A stretch of 64,000 nt of DNA from Neotamlana sargassicola (GTDB taxonomy: Bacteria; Bacteroidota; Bacteroidia; Flavobacteriales; Flavobacteriaceae). Positions 32,902-41,432 of this stretch are shown one piece after another. Made by a program: the position numbers and the translations under genes. Every line of letters begins with the position of its first letter. Within the stretch, counting starts at the first letter, position 1. The stretch covers positions 186,001-250,000 of the forward strand of contig NZ_JAJAPX010000006.1 in the NCBI RefSeq assembly GCF_020523965.1. Direction: 5' to 3'. Under the pieces are notes generated by a model, which saw nothing but the letters and a program-made list of their open reading frames with translations, had not been told where the DNA came from and ran no database searches.

Positions 32902-32955
32902 AAAAAAAGCCACGAAAACGACCGTAAATTACTGGTGTTTTCGTGGCTTTTTTTT
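32902..32955 (+). terminator. Terminator between oxyR and the copper cassette
   Basis: Perfect stem AAAAAAAGCCACGAAAAC / GTTTTCGTGGCTTTTTTT with a 17-nt loop. It is symmetrical and can serve both oxyR and the convergent outer-membrane protein gene. Confidence 0.9.
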
Positions 32956-32967
32956 AATTGATTCTTA

Positions 32968-33954
32968 CTATAACGCAAAGTTAAAGTAAAGCGACAATTG
33001 GTTTTTTGAAGTAACATTGCCACCAAATAGGTTTTGAGAAATTGGCAAGGTATAATTTACTCCAAAAATGCATCGATTTACTACAAGTTCGGTGCCTATA
33101 CTGGAATTTAATATGGATCCATCTGTATCATTTATAGTTTCTCCATACTGTTCAATTTTATTAAAAACATCTCCTGAAATACCTAAAAATGGCATTAACA
33201 TTGTTTTTTTAATTGGAAATGCTGTGTAAAATTTAGTTGAATAGCTGAACTGATTTCCAAACTTATATTCATTTTTATTTTCAGTTTTTAGGTAGTACGA
33301 TAATAGTGTATTAACCCCAAATGTATTTCCTGCAAAACTATGGCCTAACGAAAAAATACCATCAACACTTCCTGTTCCTACTTGAAATCCAGGGTTAACA
33401 CGATCTACCAAAGCTTCTTCAAACTTACCTGTTGGCAATTTTACACCCAAGCCAAATTGTAAACTATGTCCAGAATGTTCTTTTTCCATACCTTCCATCA
33501 CGTCATCTACAGGTTTCTTATAAAATGGTAACTTAAACCATCCTATAATATTTGCATCACCAATACCATTAATGTTTTCGTTAGTCCCATCCATTTTTCT
33601 ACTTAAATCTTGATAGGGTAAATTAGCACTAAAATAAATTGAATTATTAATGGGTACTTGGGCCCATAATTGGTAAGTATTAAAAGTTTCTTCGCTAACT
33701 GGCGAATTTGAAAAAATACCATTTTTCGATTCGAAATGCTGATTTATATAACGCACACCAACAAAATTAGCATTGTTTAAAGTGCCAAAACCAAAGCTTC
33801 CGCTTCCTGTAGTGCAGCCACACAAATCGCAATCGTAATCATACTCATAAAATGAAGCAGATTTAATTGGCGGATCGATAGTTGAAGCATTACAAAAAAC
33901 ACTTATAAATAGTAAAATTGGGGCAAAAAGTTTAAAATTCAGAAAAACGTTCAT
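32968..33954 (-). CDS. Outer-membrane barrel with Cys-rich N-terminus, copper cassette
   Basis: 328-aa protein with a signal peptide (LFAPILLFISVFCNAS, cleavage ~24). The mature N-terminus has a cysteine cluster DCDLCGCT (C42, C45, C47) that could bind a metal, followed by GSFGFGTL and alternating beta strands ending YFNFAL, as expected for an outer-membrane barrel of the phenol-degradation/transporter-like group. Its ATG lies 23 bp inside the end of the mbnH-like gene, so it is co-translated. A role in passing copper or the MbnP product across the outer membrane is inference from context. Confidence 0.72.
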   Translation of the reverse strand: MNVFLNFKLFAPILLFISVFCNASTIDPPIKSASFYEYDYDCDLCGCTTGSGSFGFGTLNNANFVGVRYINQHFESKNGIFSNSPVSEETFNTYQLWAQVPINNSIYFSANLPYQDLSRKMDGTNENINGIGDANIIGWFKLPFYKKPVDDVMEGMEKEHSGHSLQFGLGVKLPTGKFEEALVDRVNPGFQVGTGSVDGIFSLGHSFAGNTFGVNTLLSYYLKTENKNEYKFGNQFSYSTKFYTAFPIKKTMLMPFLGISGDVFNKIEQYGETINDTDGSILNSSIGTELVVNRCIFGVNYTLPISQNLFGGNVTSKNQLSLYFNFAL

Positions 33955-34978
33955 CGGTTAAAAATTCGTTATCGGTTAAAGTGTTTAAAAAAGCAATAAT
34001 GCTTTCCTTTTCGTAGCTAGACAGCGTAATTCCTAAAGTTCCGTCTTCTCTATGCAAAATGGTATCAACATTACCATTGTCTACCATGCCAGAATCGTAA
34101 AAATCCATTACAGCTTCAAGAGTAGCAAAACGGCCATCGTGCATGTAAGGTGCGGTTACAGCAATATTTCGTAGACTCGGAACTTTAAATTTATAAATAT
34201 CGTCTGCGTTCTCAAATACAGCAAAGCGTCCTACATCGTTTAATCTTGGGTTTATTGAAAGCCCATTATTTCGAAAACTATGGTCTGTAAACAAATCGGT
34301 TGCATGACACGAAGCACATTTATTATTAAATGTTGCTAATCCGTCAAGTTCAATTTCTGTTAAAGTAACTTGCTCTTCATCTCTTACATATTTGTCGTAT
34401 GCAGAATTTGAAGACACCATCATTACCATAAATTGCGACAAGGCTTTTAGCAAATTTTCGCTATTAATTTCGCCATCTTCAAAAGCCCTTTTAAATTGAT
34501 CTTGATAATAGCTATCGGCTTGTAATTTAGAGATAACGTTGCTTACCGTTTCTCCCATTTCTAATTCACTAGTTATGGGAATTACCGGTTGAAAATCGAG
34601 GTGTGTTGCAGCACCATCCCACATAAACTCACCTTGATATGCCAAATTTTGCATGGGTTGCGCATTGCGAGTGCCAATACCACCATTAACACCGTGGCTT
34701 ACGGTATGTCCGTGATGCGTAAAAGCAAAAGCTTGCTCGTGGCAAAAAGCACAAGGAATAGCATTGTTTGCCGAAAGTTTACCTTCGTAAAACAAACTTT
34801 TACCAAGCTCGAAACCAGCTTCGGTAACCGGGTTGTTTTCGAGGTTATAAACTATTTCTGGAAAGTTTGAAGGTTGGTCTACAGTTAAATATACAGGTTG
34901 ATATGCTATTTCTGCATCATTTTTTGTACAACTAAAACATAAGATTCCCCCTAAAACTAATAGGAATTTAATTTTCAT
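33932..34978 (-). CDS. MbnH-like diheme cytochrome c peroxidase family lipoprotein
   Basis: 348-aa lipoprotein (lipobox CFSC, C17) of the diheme CcP/MauG superfamily. Heme motifs are CAFCH (76-80) and CASCH (221-225). Family signatures are GKSLFYEGKLSANN, IGTRNAQPMQNLAY, FMWDGAATHLDFQ and KVPSLRNIAVTAPYMHDGRF. In the methanotroph system, MbnH oxidises a tryptophan of its partner MbnP to kynurenine, creating a copper site; this gene is directly followed upstream by an MbnP homologue (61-bp gap), so the same chemistry is expected. A plain peroxidase role cannot be excluded from sequence alone. Confidence 0.85.
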   Translation of the reverse strand: MKIKFLLVLGGILCFSCTKNDAEIAYQPVYLTVDQPSNFPEIVYNLENNPVTEAGFELGKSLFYEGKLSANNAIPCAFCHEQAFAFTHHGHTVSHGVNGGIGTRNAQPMQNLAYQGEFMWDGAATHLDFQPVIPITSELEMGETVSNVISKLQADSYYQDQFKRAFEDGEINSENLLKALSQFMVMMVSSNSAYDKYVRDEEQVTLTEIELDGLATFNNKCASCHATDLFTDHSFRNNGLSINPRLNDVGRFAVFENADDIYKFKVPSLRNIAVTAPYMHDGRFATLEAVMDFYDSGMVDNGNVDTILHREDGTLGITLSSYEKESIIAFLNTLTDNEFLTDERFSEF

Positions 34979-35038
34979 TGAAAAGAAATTTAAACGCTAC
35001 CAAAATACACCTTCATATTCTGGCAACGTTTTAAATTA

Positions 35039-35836
35039 TTACTCGTTATGTACGTGATGCACACTAAACATCCCCGCTGCATTATTAGCTATAACGCCAG
35101 TAGTAGTCTCATCAACATGTACTTGTGCATAGCCATTGTCGAAACTAACCGAAGTTGTACCATCAAATAACTTTGCTATATCTGCAACAACATGAATTTG
35201 AGGCGATTTATCGTCACGAATTAAAACGGTATTTGGTAAACTTAAAGTTACCTCACGATAATTATCGATTGATGTACCTACGCTTCCCATATGAATATTT
35301 AAAGCTTCATCGGTAACCGTATTAGAAGAATATGTTCCATCTATTCTAGTAAAGCGGTAACCAGTTGCCCACGACCACATCATTCCTTCAGCTTCAGCAG
35401 TAGTTAAAAAATCACCTTGTCCGTCGGCACCTAAAGCATAACGATCTTGATCTATACCAACTCCAAACGAAATACTTGTATAATCGGCGGCATCAACGTC
35501 TTCTAATGTAACGTAAATTTCACCTGCATTATTTGCGTTAGCCTCGCTAATAATAAAAACGTTTTTTTCTGAAGGGTACATATATTCATTACCTTCAGTA
35601 TCGGTTAAAGTAATGTTACTAATTAAATATTTTAATGTAGATAGTTTATAGGTTTCATCATTTGATTTTGAATATTCCGTCTCAAAAATAAAATCTTGAT
35701 CACCAACACCGTTATCAAATTTTATGATTAACGCTCCGGTTTGTCCAGATAAATCTTCCGTGTTATCGTCGTCGTTTGAGCATGAAGAAACTATAGCGCA
35801 TATTAAAAGCGCAAAAGAAATTTTTATAATTTTCAT
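35039..35836 (-). CDS. MbnP family copper-binding lipoprotein
   Basis: 265-aa lipoprotein (VSSC, lipid Cys at ~19) with the MbnP family pattern: GALIIKFDNGVG at the start of the beta sandwich, YKLSTLKYLISNITLTD, SISFGVGIDQ and the conserved MMWSWATGYRFTRIDG with W154 and W156. Histidines at 182 (NIHMGSVG) and 215 (QIHVVADI) and the tail FSVHHVHNE are candidate copper ligands. In characterised MbnP a tryptophan is converted to kynurenine by MbnH and contributes to Cu binding; one of the W-x-W residues is the likely target here. Encoded upstream of, and probably co-transcribed with, the mbnH-like gene. Confidence 0.85.
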   Translation of the reverse strand: MKIIKISFALLICAIVSSCSNDDDNTEDLSGQTGALIIKFDNGVGDQDFIFETEYSKSNDETYKLSTLKYLISNITLTDTEGNEYMYPSEKNVFIISEANANNAGEIYVTLEDVDAADYTSISFGVGIDQDRYALGADGQGDFLTTAEAEGMMWSWATGYRFTRIDGTYSSNTVTDEALNIHMGSVGTSIDNYREVTLSLPNTVLIRDDKSPQIHVVADIAKLFDGTTSVSFDNGYAQVHVDETTTGVIANNAAGMFSVHHVHNE

Positions 35837-35861
35837 TTTATAATTTTTGAATATAGATGTT

Positions 35862-35890
35862 GTAACCCACTTTAATGTTTAAAGGGTTAC
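35862..35890. promoter_or_regulatory. Inverted repeat upstream of the mbnP gene
   Basis: GTAACCC (35862-35868) and GGGTTAC (35884-35890) form a perfect inverted repeat 26 bp before the mbnP start. It may be an operator or an mRNA leader hairpin; no T-run follows. Confidence 0.4.
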
Positions 35891-35908
35891 TAAAAATTAA
35901 ATTATTAG

Positions 35909-35940
35909 TGAATGCAAAATACTTTTAGCATTCATTTTTT
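35909..35940. terminator. Hairpin between the Cys-rich gene and mbnP
   Basis: TGAATGC-AAAA / TTTT-A-GCATTCA with a 3-nt loop lies 12 bp after the stop of the 125-aa gene. T-runs are good on the plus side but poor in the leftward direction of these genes, so it is more likely a partial attenuator or processing hairpin than a full terminator. Confidence 0.4.
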
Positions 35941-35951
35941 AAAAATGAAAA

Positions 35952-36329
35952 TTAAGCTATTGGAGGTTTAAAAAAAGACGCGCTATATGCGTAACGGTAA
36001 TTTTTACTGTAGAACGAATTAATTTTGCCTTTTCTATAAAAAATAAGGCAAGAAAAACTATATAATGTTTTGCTTTGATAAAACACCACCGAAAACAATT
36101 CTGAAAACAACTTTACAGCATTATTTTGTTCATCTGTGGCATCATTCTGTTGTAATTGTTTGGCTAAATGACATTTACCATTACAAGCCATTTCAACTTT
36201 AGTTTTATTAACACAATAATTCTCTATTATATAATCAATGTTTACTTGATAGTACACCAAGTAACTTAAATTATATAATGGCTTAGCCATAAAAGCTAAA
36301 AGAAGTGTAATTAAAACTAGTTTTTTCAA
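35952..36329 (-). CDS. Small exported Cys-rich protein heading the copper cassette
   Basis: 125-aa protein with an N-terminal hydrophobic helix (LVLITLLLAFMAKPLYNL). The motif YCVNKTKVEMACNGKCHLAK (C39, C49, C53, H54) is characteristic of small Bacteroidota proteins found beside copper or heme-related genes. The C-terminus ends ASFFKPPIA. The cysteine/histidine cluster suggests metal binding, but no biochemistry is known to me. It is the first gene of the leftward cassette, with a promoter-like TAAGTTTG upstream. Confidence 0.7.
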   Translation of the reverse strand: MKKLVLITLLLAFMAKPLYNLSYLVYYQVNIDYIIENYCVNKTKVEMACNGKCHLAKQLQQNDATDEQNNAVKLFSELFSVVFYQSKTLYSFSCLIFYRKGKINSFYSKNYRYAYSASFFKPPIA

Positions 36330-36348
36330 TTTTTTAAAAATAGAATTG

Positions 36349-36356
36349 CAAACTTA
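36349..36356 (-). promoter_or_regulatory. Candidate -7 element of the copper cassette
   Basis: TAAGTTTG on the minus strand (TAnnTTTG) lies 20 nt before the ATG of the Cys-rich protein. The -33 position is AT-rich without a clean TTG. Confidence 0.4.
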
Positions 36357-36410
36357 AAGAAGTTAATTTAAATAATTAAGTAAAAAGAAGATTAGATAGT
36401 GTTAAAAATA

Positions 36411-36434
36411 AAAGCGACCAATTATGGTCGCTTT
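36411..36434 (-). terminator. Terminator of the 65-aa gene
   Basis: Perfect 10-bp stem AAAGCGACCA / TGGTCGCTTT with a 4-nt loop, starting 2 bp past the stop codon of the 65-aa gene, followed leftward by TTATTTTT. Confidence 0.85.
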
Positions 36435-36436
36435 CA

Positions 36437-36634
36437 CTATGGATTTAAATAAATTAAACATTGATTTAGTTCAGGGTTTTGTTGAACAAGTTTATTAATA
36501 AAAACTTTCAGTTCTTCCAATTCATAAGGCAACAAACGTTGTGCAGCCTTTTGCACTTCCCTGCAAAATAAAGTGGCATCAAAACTCACTTTGTTAAGTA
36601 CCACTTTCGTGTACTCAAGCATTGCTCTTGGCAT
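36437..36634 (-). CDS. Small conserved-type cytoplasmic protein
   Basis: 65-aa soluble protein: MPRAMLEYTKVVLNKVSFDA, then TLFCREVQKAAQRLL and PYELEELKVFINKLVQQNPE. It is predicted largely helical, with no signal or membrane segment. I recall very similar ~65-aa proteins (MPRAMLEYTK... LLPYE.EEL) across Bacteroidota, unnamed. It is preceded by a 267-bp AT-rich gap and has its own terminator, so it appears to be a real, separately transcribed gene. Function unknown. Confidence 0.75.
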   Translation of the reverse strand: MPRAMLEYTKVVLNKVSFDATLFCREVQKAAQRLLPYELEELKVFINKLVQQNPELNQCLIYLNP

Positions 36635-36901
36635 TTTTTTTGGTTTTTTGGTTTAAAGTAGATTTGTTTTATATAGTTTGGTTAAAAATTATGTCCTAAT
36701 TTATGAAATTTTATGTTAATTAATTTAAACAAGATAACAATTAACATTTTAATAACTATTTCGATGTTTTAAAGATAAATTCATAATTTTTATTCTTTTA
36801 TTTGTAAAATAAATTGATTTTATTGTAATATGTGACTAATAATAATAGCAAGTGTCTAAATTAAACTAAGAACGAATTACTCCTTATTTACCCTAAGAAT
36901 T

Positions 36902-39898
36902 ATGAATCTACTGAAATCCCTCTGTAAAAGCTTATGCTTTTTGCTGTCGCTTTTTACGTTCTCTCAAACTGGCCCTGGTGGCGTTGGTTCGAACGACGGA
37001 AGTTCTAATCTTATTATGTGGTACAGACCAGATAATGGACTTTCAGTTTCAGGAACTAATATAGATAGTTGGCAAAATTCGGCTGGATTTGCTGAGTTTA
37101 ACTTAACAAGTACAACAACAGAGCGCCCAACGTTAGTAACAAATGCTGTTAATGGCTATAACGAAGTTAGCTATAATGGTACAAATAAACTTTACACAGG
37201 CCTCACCTTAACTACAGGAAACTTTATAACAAACCAAGCGTCGTCGTTTGTTGTTTCAAGGGCAGATAATACAACACAAAAATCTTCTGTTTACACAACA
37301 GACCCTATGGTTGGAAGCACAAGGTTTACCACCCATATACCATGGAATAATAGTGTGTATTTCGATATAGGTACTTGCTGCAGTAATAATGCTAGAGTAA
37401 ATGTAAGTGGATTAAACTATACCGATTACTCTATTTGGTCTTTTATTGCAAACCCAACAACTGGAAAACAGTTATATCAAAATTTTAATTTGTTACAAAA
37501 TAGAGCTAATACCACCAATTATACTTCTCATAGTTCTCAAAGTTTTAGTCTTGGTGGATTTACTACAGCTACCAATGGATTTGTTGGAGACATCGCTGAA
37601 GTAGTTATTTTTAAAGAAAAGGTAAATACAGCTCAACAAGTTATAATTAATAATTATCTAGCAGCAAAATTTAATAAGACCTTAGCGAATAACGATATTT
37701 ATAATAAGGACAACCCTGGAAATGGTGATTTCGACCATCATGTAGCAGGTATTGGGCAAGCCACCGATGGTAGCAACCATACAGATTCTCAAGGCACAGG
37801 TATTGTGAGAATAAATAACCCCACAAATTTAGATAATGATGAATTCTTATTTTGGGGAGAAGAATCGGCAAATCCAACCTACAACTTTAATACCAACACA
37901 GCTAATTACACCGAACAATTAAATTCAAGATGGAGAACCTCAAAACAAGGAGACTTAGGACAAGTAGATATTACCTTCGACATAACTAATTTTAACCTAT
38001 CCTTTAAACAAGGTTGTGTACCGCTTCAATTAGTAATCGATGATAATAGTGATTTTTCATCTCCAGACAATGTTTACGACTTAATAATTTCTGGAAACAC
38101 AGCTTCAGCTACCAACATAACAATTGCTGGAGATCGTTATTTTACCATTCGCTATACAGATCAAATTGTTTGGGACGGTGTTACTTTTTATAATGGCTCT
38201 GGTAGTTTAAATGCTCCAGACGCAACAGATAGCTGTTTAAAACTTACTGTTAAGCCAGGAGCAACAGCTAACCTAACAACTAATGCTCATGTTAGAGAAA
38301 TTGAGATTGAAAATAATGCCAAATTAAATGTTAGCGATGGCTTATTACTTGAAACAGAAAACCAAGTTGTAATTAACACCAATGGTAGTGTTGATTTATT
38401 AGGTGAAGCACAGCTTATTCAAAATCATACAGGATTAAGTAGTAACTCGGGCGATGGGGCTTTAATAATTAGGCAACAAGGTTCAACAAACCAATACAAT
38501 TATAATTATTGGGGCGCTCCTGTTAATAGAGGTGGTACTTGGCAAATTGGTTACTTAGAGGATAGTAATGGTGTTATTAACTATACGACAGGTAATAACC
38601 CAAATCCAACTACAACTCCAATAACTTTAAGCAGCAAATGGTTGTATAGCTTTAATTTTATTTCAGATAATTATTTTGGATGGAAAAAATTAGAAACAAA
38701 TACCAGTTTACTTCCTGGCATTGGATATTCCATGAAAGGTTCTGGCGCAGCGACTACAGAGCAAGAATATATTTTTAGAGGCACCCCAAACAGTGGTGAT
38801 TACACTTTTACTATTACCCCGAATACAGAAATTTTAGTAGCCAACCCTTACCCTTCGGCTATCGATGCGCATGCTTTTATTACGGACAATTTATCTAATA
38901 TTGAAGGTACGTTGTATTTCTGGGAATCGTTTACTACAAATAATAGTCACTTCTTAAGCAATTACCAAGGTGGCTATGCGGCCTTAAACTTAACCTTATC
39001 ACTTCCTGCTGTTGCCGATGTTTCTGGTAGAACAAGTGGTACTGGCACGGCGAGTAAACCTGCTCCTACTCAATATATCCCACCAGGACAAGGTTTTTTT
39101 ATTAAAAGCGAATATGGTGGCTCCTTTGCATTTACCAATGCACAACGACAATTTGCTCGCGAATCGCTAAGTGAATCGGTATTTTATAAAACATCAAATA
39201 AAAAAATTGAAACCGACAGCCGAATCAAAATATGGTTTTCTCTAGAAACACCCAATAATTTAGAAAAAACAATTGGTTTAGGTTTCGATGAAAACAGCTC
39301 ATATAATTATGATAATGGCTACGATACAAAAGTTTACGACGACTTTAATGATATTATGTATTGGTCGATTAACGACAACGAAAAACTAATTATTCAAGCA
39401 TTACCCGAACTTAACAGAGAGGACACTTTGCCATTAGGTTTCGACATTGAAAATTCTGGTTTATATAAGGTACGAATTAGTAATTCTGAAAACTTGCCGG
39501 ATGACTTAGATATTTTCATAGTAGACACTTTTAACAATACCTATCAAAAAATAAATGAGGCTGTTGCTGAAATTTATTTAAACTCAGGTAACGATCAAAA
39601 TCAATATGCCATTGTTTTTGAAGAGGAAAACACGTTAAGCTACGACAAGGTGGATGCATCAAAAGCATTTGTAAGTTATAATAAATTTAACGAATCTTTA
39701 GAATTGCATTTTGATGAAGACATAAGTACCGTAAAAGATTTACAGATTTTTAATACCATTGGGCAAAATATAATGCACATTACTAACCCAGTTAGTAAAT
39801 CGATTAATATATCAAAATATTATAGTGGTGCCTATTTTTTAAAAATTAGGTTTAAAAACAAATCGGAAACAGAAAGTATAAAATTTATAAAACCTTAA
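36902..39898 (+). CDS. Large T9SS type A cargo protein with concanavalin-like domain
   Basis: 998-aa secreted protein. Signal peptide LCKSLCFLLSLFTFSQ (~8-23); a LamG/concanavalin-like module (~28-255) beginning DGSSNLIMWYRPDNGLSV and ending with AEVVIFKEKVNTAQQVIINN then YLAAKF; a following GIGQ...GIVRINNPTNLDNDEF module; repetitive beta-rich middle; and a C-terminal type A sorting domain (LQIFNTIGQNIMHI ... YSGAYFLKI). It is exported by the type IX system and probably anchored to the surface. The first module suggests carbohydrate or protein binding. Asn/Thr-rich composition fits a surface protein. Monocistronic, with a strong terminator. Confidence 0.88.
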   Translation: MNLLKSLCKSLCFLLSLFTFSQTGPGGVGSNDGSSNLIMWYRPDNGLSVSGTNIDSWQNSAGFAEFNLTSTTTERPTLVTNAVNGYNEVSYNGTNKLYTGLTLTTGNFITNQASSFVVSRADNTTQKSSVYTTDPMVGSTRFTTHIPWNNSVYFDIGTCCSNNARVNVSGLNYTDYSIWSFIANPTTGKQLYQNFNLLQNRANTTNYTSHSSQSFSLGGFTTATNGFVGDIAEVVIFKEKVNTAQQVIINNYLAAKFNKTLANNDIYNKDNPGNGDFDHHVAGIGQATDGSNHTDSQGTGIVRINNPTNLDNDEFLFWGEESANPTYNFNTNTANYTEQLNSRWRTSKQGDLGQVDITFDITNFNLSFKQGCVPLQLVIDDNSDFSSPDNVYDLIISGNTASATNITIAGDRYFTIRYTDQIVWDGVTFYNGSGSLNAPDATDSCLKLTVKPGATANLTTNAHVREIEIENNAKLNVSDGLLLETENQVVINTNGSVDLLGEAQLIQNHTGLSSNSGDGALIIRQQGSTNQYNYNYWGAPVNRGGTWQIGYLEDSNGVINYTTGNNPNPTTTPITLSSKWLYSFNFISDNYFGWKKLETNTSLLPGIGYSMKGSGAATTEQEYIFRGTPNSGDYTFTITPNTEILVANPYPSAIDAHAFITDNLSNIEGTLYFWESFTTNNSHFLSNYQGGYAALNLTLSLPAVADVSGRTSGTGTASKPAPTQYIPPGQGFFIKSEYGGSFAFTNAQRQFARESLSESVFYKTSNKKIETDSRIKIWFSLETPNNLEKTIGLGFDENSSYNYDNGYDTKVYDDFNDIMYWSINDNEKLIIQALPELNREDTLPLGFDIENSGLYKVRISNSENLPDDLDIFIVDTFNNTYQKINEAVAEIYLNSGNDQNQYAIVFEEENTLSYDKVDASKAFVSYNKFNESLELHFDEDISTVKDLQIFNTIGQNIMHITNPVSKSINISKYYSGAYFLKIRFKNKSETESIKFIKP

Positions 39899-39903
39899 AA
39901 ACC

Positions 39904-39948
39904 TAAAACCACCTGTTTTAACTAATACTTAAAAACAGGTGGTTTTTA
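39904..39948 (+). terminator. Terminator of the 998-aa gene
   Basis: AAAACCACCTGTTTTAA pairs with TTAAAAACAGGTGGTTTTT (one bulged A), followed by ATTTTT. Confidence 0.88.
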
Positions 39949-39986
39949 TTTTTCACTAATTAGGGACTACTAAATTCAAGAATAAA

Positions 39987-40787
39987 TTAAAACCTATTAT
40001 CTCCATCAAGTAAATCGCCTAATCCTCCTAAAATACTTCCTTCTCCCTTACTTTTTCCTCCTGTTCGAGGTGCAGAAGCCAATACTCTTCCGGCTAAACG
40101 GCTAAATGGTAAAGATTGAATAAAAACAGTTCCAGGACCTTCTAATTTTGCAAAAAACAATCCTTCGCCACCAAAAACAGTATTTTTAATACCTCCAACA
40201 AATTCTATATCGTAATTTACAGTTTGGTCGAAGCCAACAATACAACCTGTATCTACTCTTAATGTTTCACCTGCAAGCAATTCTTTTTTGGCCATAGTGC
40301 CGCCCGCATGAACAAAAGCCATACCATCACCTTCTAATTTTTGCATAATAAAACCCTCGCCACCAAATAAACCGCGACCCAGTTTTTTTGAAAACTCAAT
40401 ACCAACGCTTACACCTTTAGCGGCACATAAAAAGGCATCTTTTTGACATATAAACTTACCTCCAAACTGCGTTAAATCAATAGGTATAATTTTACCTGGA
40501 TAAGGCGATGCAAACGACACGTTTCGCTTTCCAACAAGCGTGTTATAAAAAGCTGTCATAAACAAACTTTCTCCTGTTAATATGCGCTTTCCTGCACCTA
40601 AAATTTTCCCTAAAACCCCAGTGTCTTTTTGCGAACCATCGCCAAAAATAGTTTCCATTTTAATGCCGTCATCCATCATCATAAAACTGCCTGCTTCGGC
40701 AATTACACCTTCCTGCGGATCGAGTTCTATTTCTACGTATTGCATTTCTTCGCCGTAGATTCTATAATCAATTTCGTGTGCTGTCAT
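39987..40787 (-). CDS. TIGR00266/AIM24 family protein
   Basis: 266-aa AIM24-type beta-rich protein. It starts [20 protein letters not shown], then [20 protein letters not shown] and [11 protein letters not shown], and repeats of the [20 protein letters not shown] type ([20 protein letters not shown] earlier). The C-terminal [20 protein letters not shown] tail is Gly-rich. The family forms trefoil-like assemblies of unknown role in bacteria. Its upstream region carries the same ECF-type promoter boxes and spacing as the sigma factor gene at 8960, so it is probably a member of that envelope-stress regulon. Confidence 0.88.
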   Translation of the reverse strand: MTAHEIDYRIYGEEMQYVEIELDPQEGVIAEAGSFMMMDDGIKMETIFGDGSQKDTGVLGKILGAGKRILTGESLFMTAFYNTLVGKRNVSFASPYPGKIIPIDLTQFGGKFICQKDAFLCAAKGVSVGIEFSKKLGRGLFGGEGFIMQKLEGDGMAFVHAGGTMAKKELLAGETLRVDTGCIVGFDQTVNYDIEFVGGIKNTVFGGEGLFFAKLEGPGTVFIQSLPFSRLAGRVLASAPRTGGKSKGEGSILGGLGDLLDGDNRF

Positions 40788-40810
40788 GTTATTGTTTTTT
40801 GTTGATTCAC

Positions 40811-40842
40811 TTATTTGTAGACCGTTACAACAAAATGTTACA
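40811..40842 (-). promoter_or_regulatory. ECF-type promoter of the AIM24 gene
   Basis: On the minus strand TGTAAC (40842-40837), 15 nt, TCTACA (40821-40816), then AATAAG. The boxes and spacing are identical to 8911-8943. The start of transcription would fall ~20 nt before the ATG. Confidence 0.5.
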
Positions 40843-40855
40843 ATTTTAAATAAAA

Positions 40856-41311
40856 TTAAGCCTTAACCTTTATGCTCCACTCAAAATTAAAGGTTGAGAC
40901 CACAGTGCCTTCTTCATTAATACCAATAGATTTCATCCACAAGGTTTGTCCTTCTCCGGTTTCAATGGCTTTAGTAATAGCATCATCAATTAAATTTCCG
41001 TCATTGCAAGTAAAGGTTATTCTACCCGTTGCTTTTTTAGTAAAACTAGCATTATTGCTTGTAACTAGCATAGATATTTTTTTACCCGAAGTTTTAATTT
41101 TTGAAATCATTAATGCTCCGGTAGAAAATTCGGCCGCCATACCTTGCACAGCCCAAAACATAGATTTAAACGGATTTTGGTTAATCCATCGATGTTTTAC
41201 TGTAACAACACATTTTTCAGCATTAATAAATTTTGTTCGAACACCACACAAAAAAGCCGAAGGCAGTTTAAGCATGGTAAATGTATTTAGTTTTTTTGGT
41301 GTTAATTTCAT
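40856..41311 (-). CDS. DUF4442 hotdog-fold protein
   Basis: 151-aa protein of the DUF4442/YiiD-like thioesterase-type family. [40 protein letters not shown] and [17 protein letters not shown] are the family pattern; the QGMAAE helix is the hotdog core helix. It is probably a CoA- or acyl-thioester-binding enzyme, substrate unknown. Leftward, separated from the AIM24 gene by 68 bp that hold the ECF-type promoter, so the two need not share a transcript. Confidence 0.85.
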   Translation of the reverse strand: MKLTPKKLNTFTMLKLPSAFLCGVRTKFINAEKCVVTVKHRWINQNPFKSMFWAVQGMAAEFSTGALMISKIKTSGKKISMLVTSNNASFTKKATGRITFTCNDGNLIDDAITKAIETGEGQTLWMKSIGINEEGTVVSTFNFEWSIKVKA

Positions 41312-41432
41312 TCAATAAAATAATTAAGTCGACTTAAATATAACTATTTACTTTCTTTTATTGCCAATTCATAAAATATACTAGCAAGTTTTTAACTCAC
41401 ATTGCATCTAAATAAAATAACATAACAAGCCA

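Noticed and set aside
32968-36329. Methanobactin biosynthesis operon
   Set aside because: There is no mbnA-like precursor peptide, mbnB/mbnC or TonB receptor here; only the MbnP/MbnH-type pair is present.
40872-41318. 148-codon plus-strand frame
   Set aside because: It is antisense to the DUF4442 gene, which has clear family motifs.
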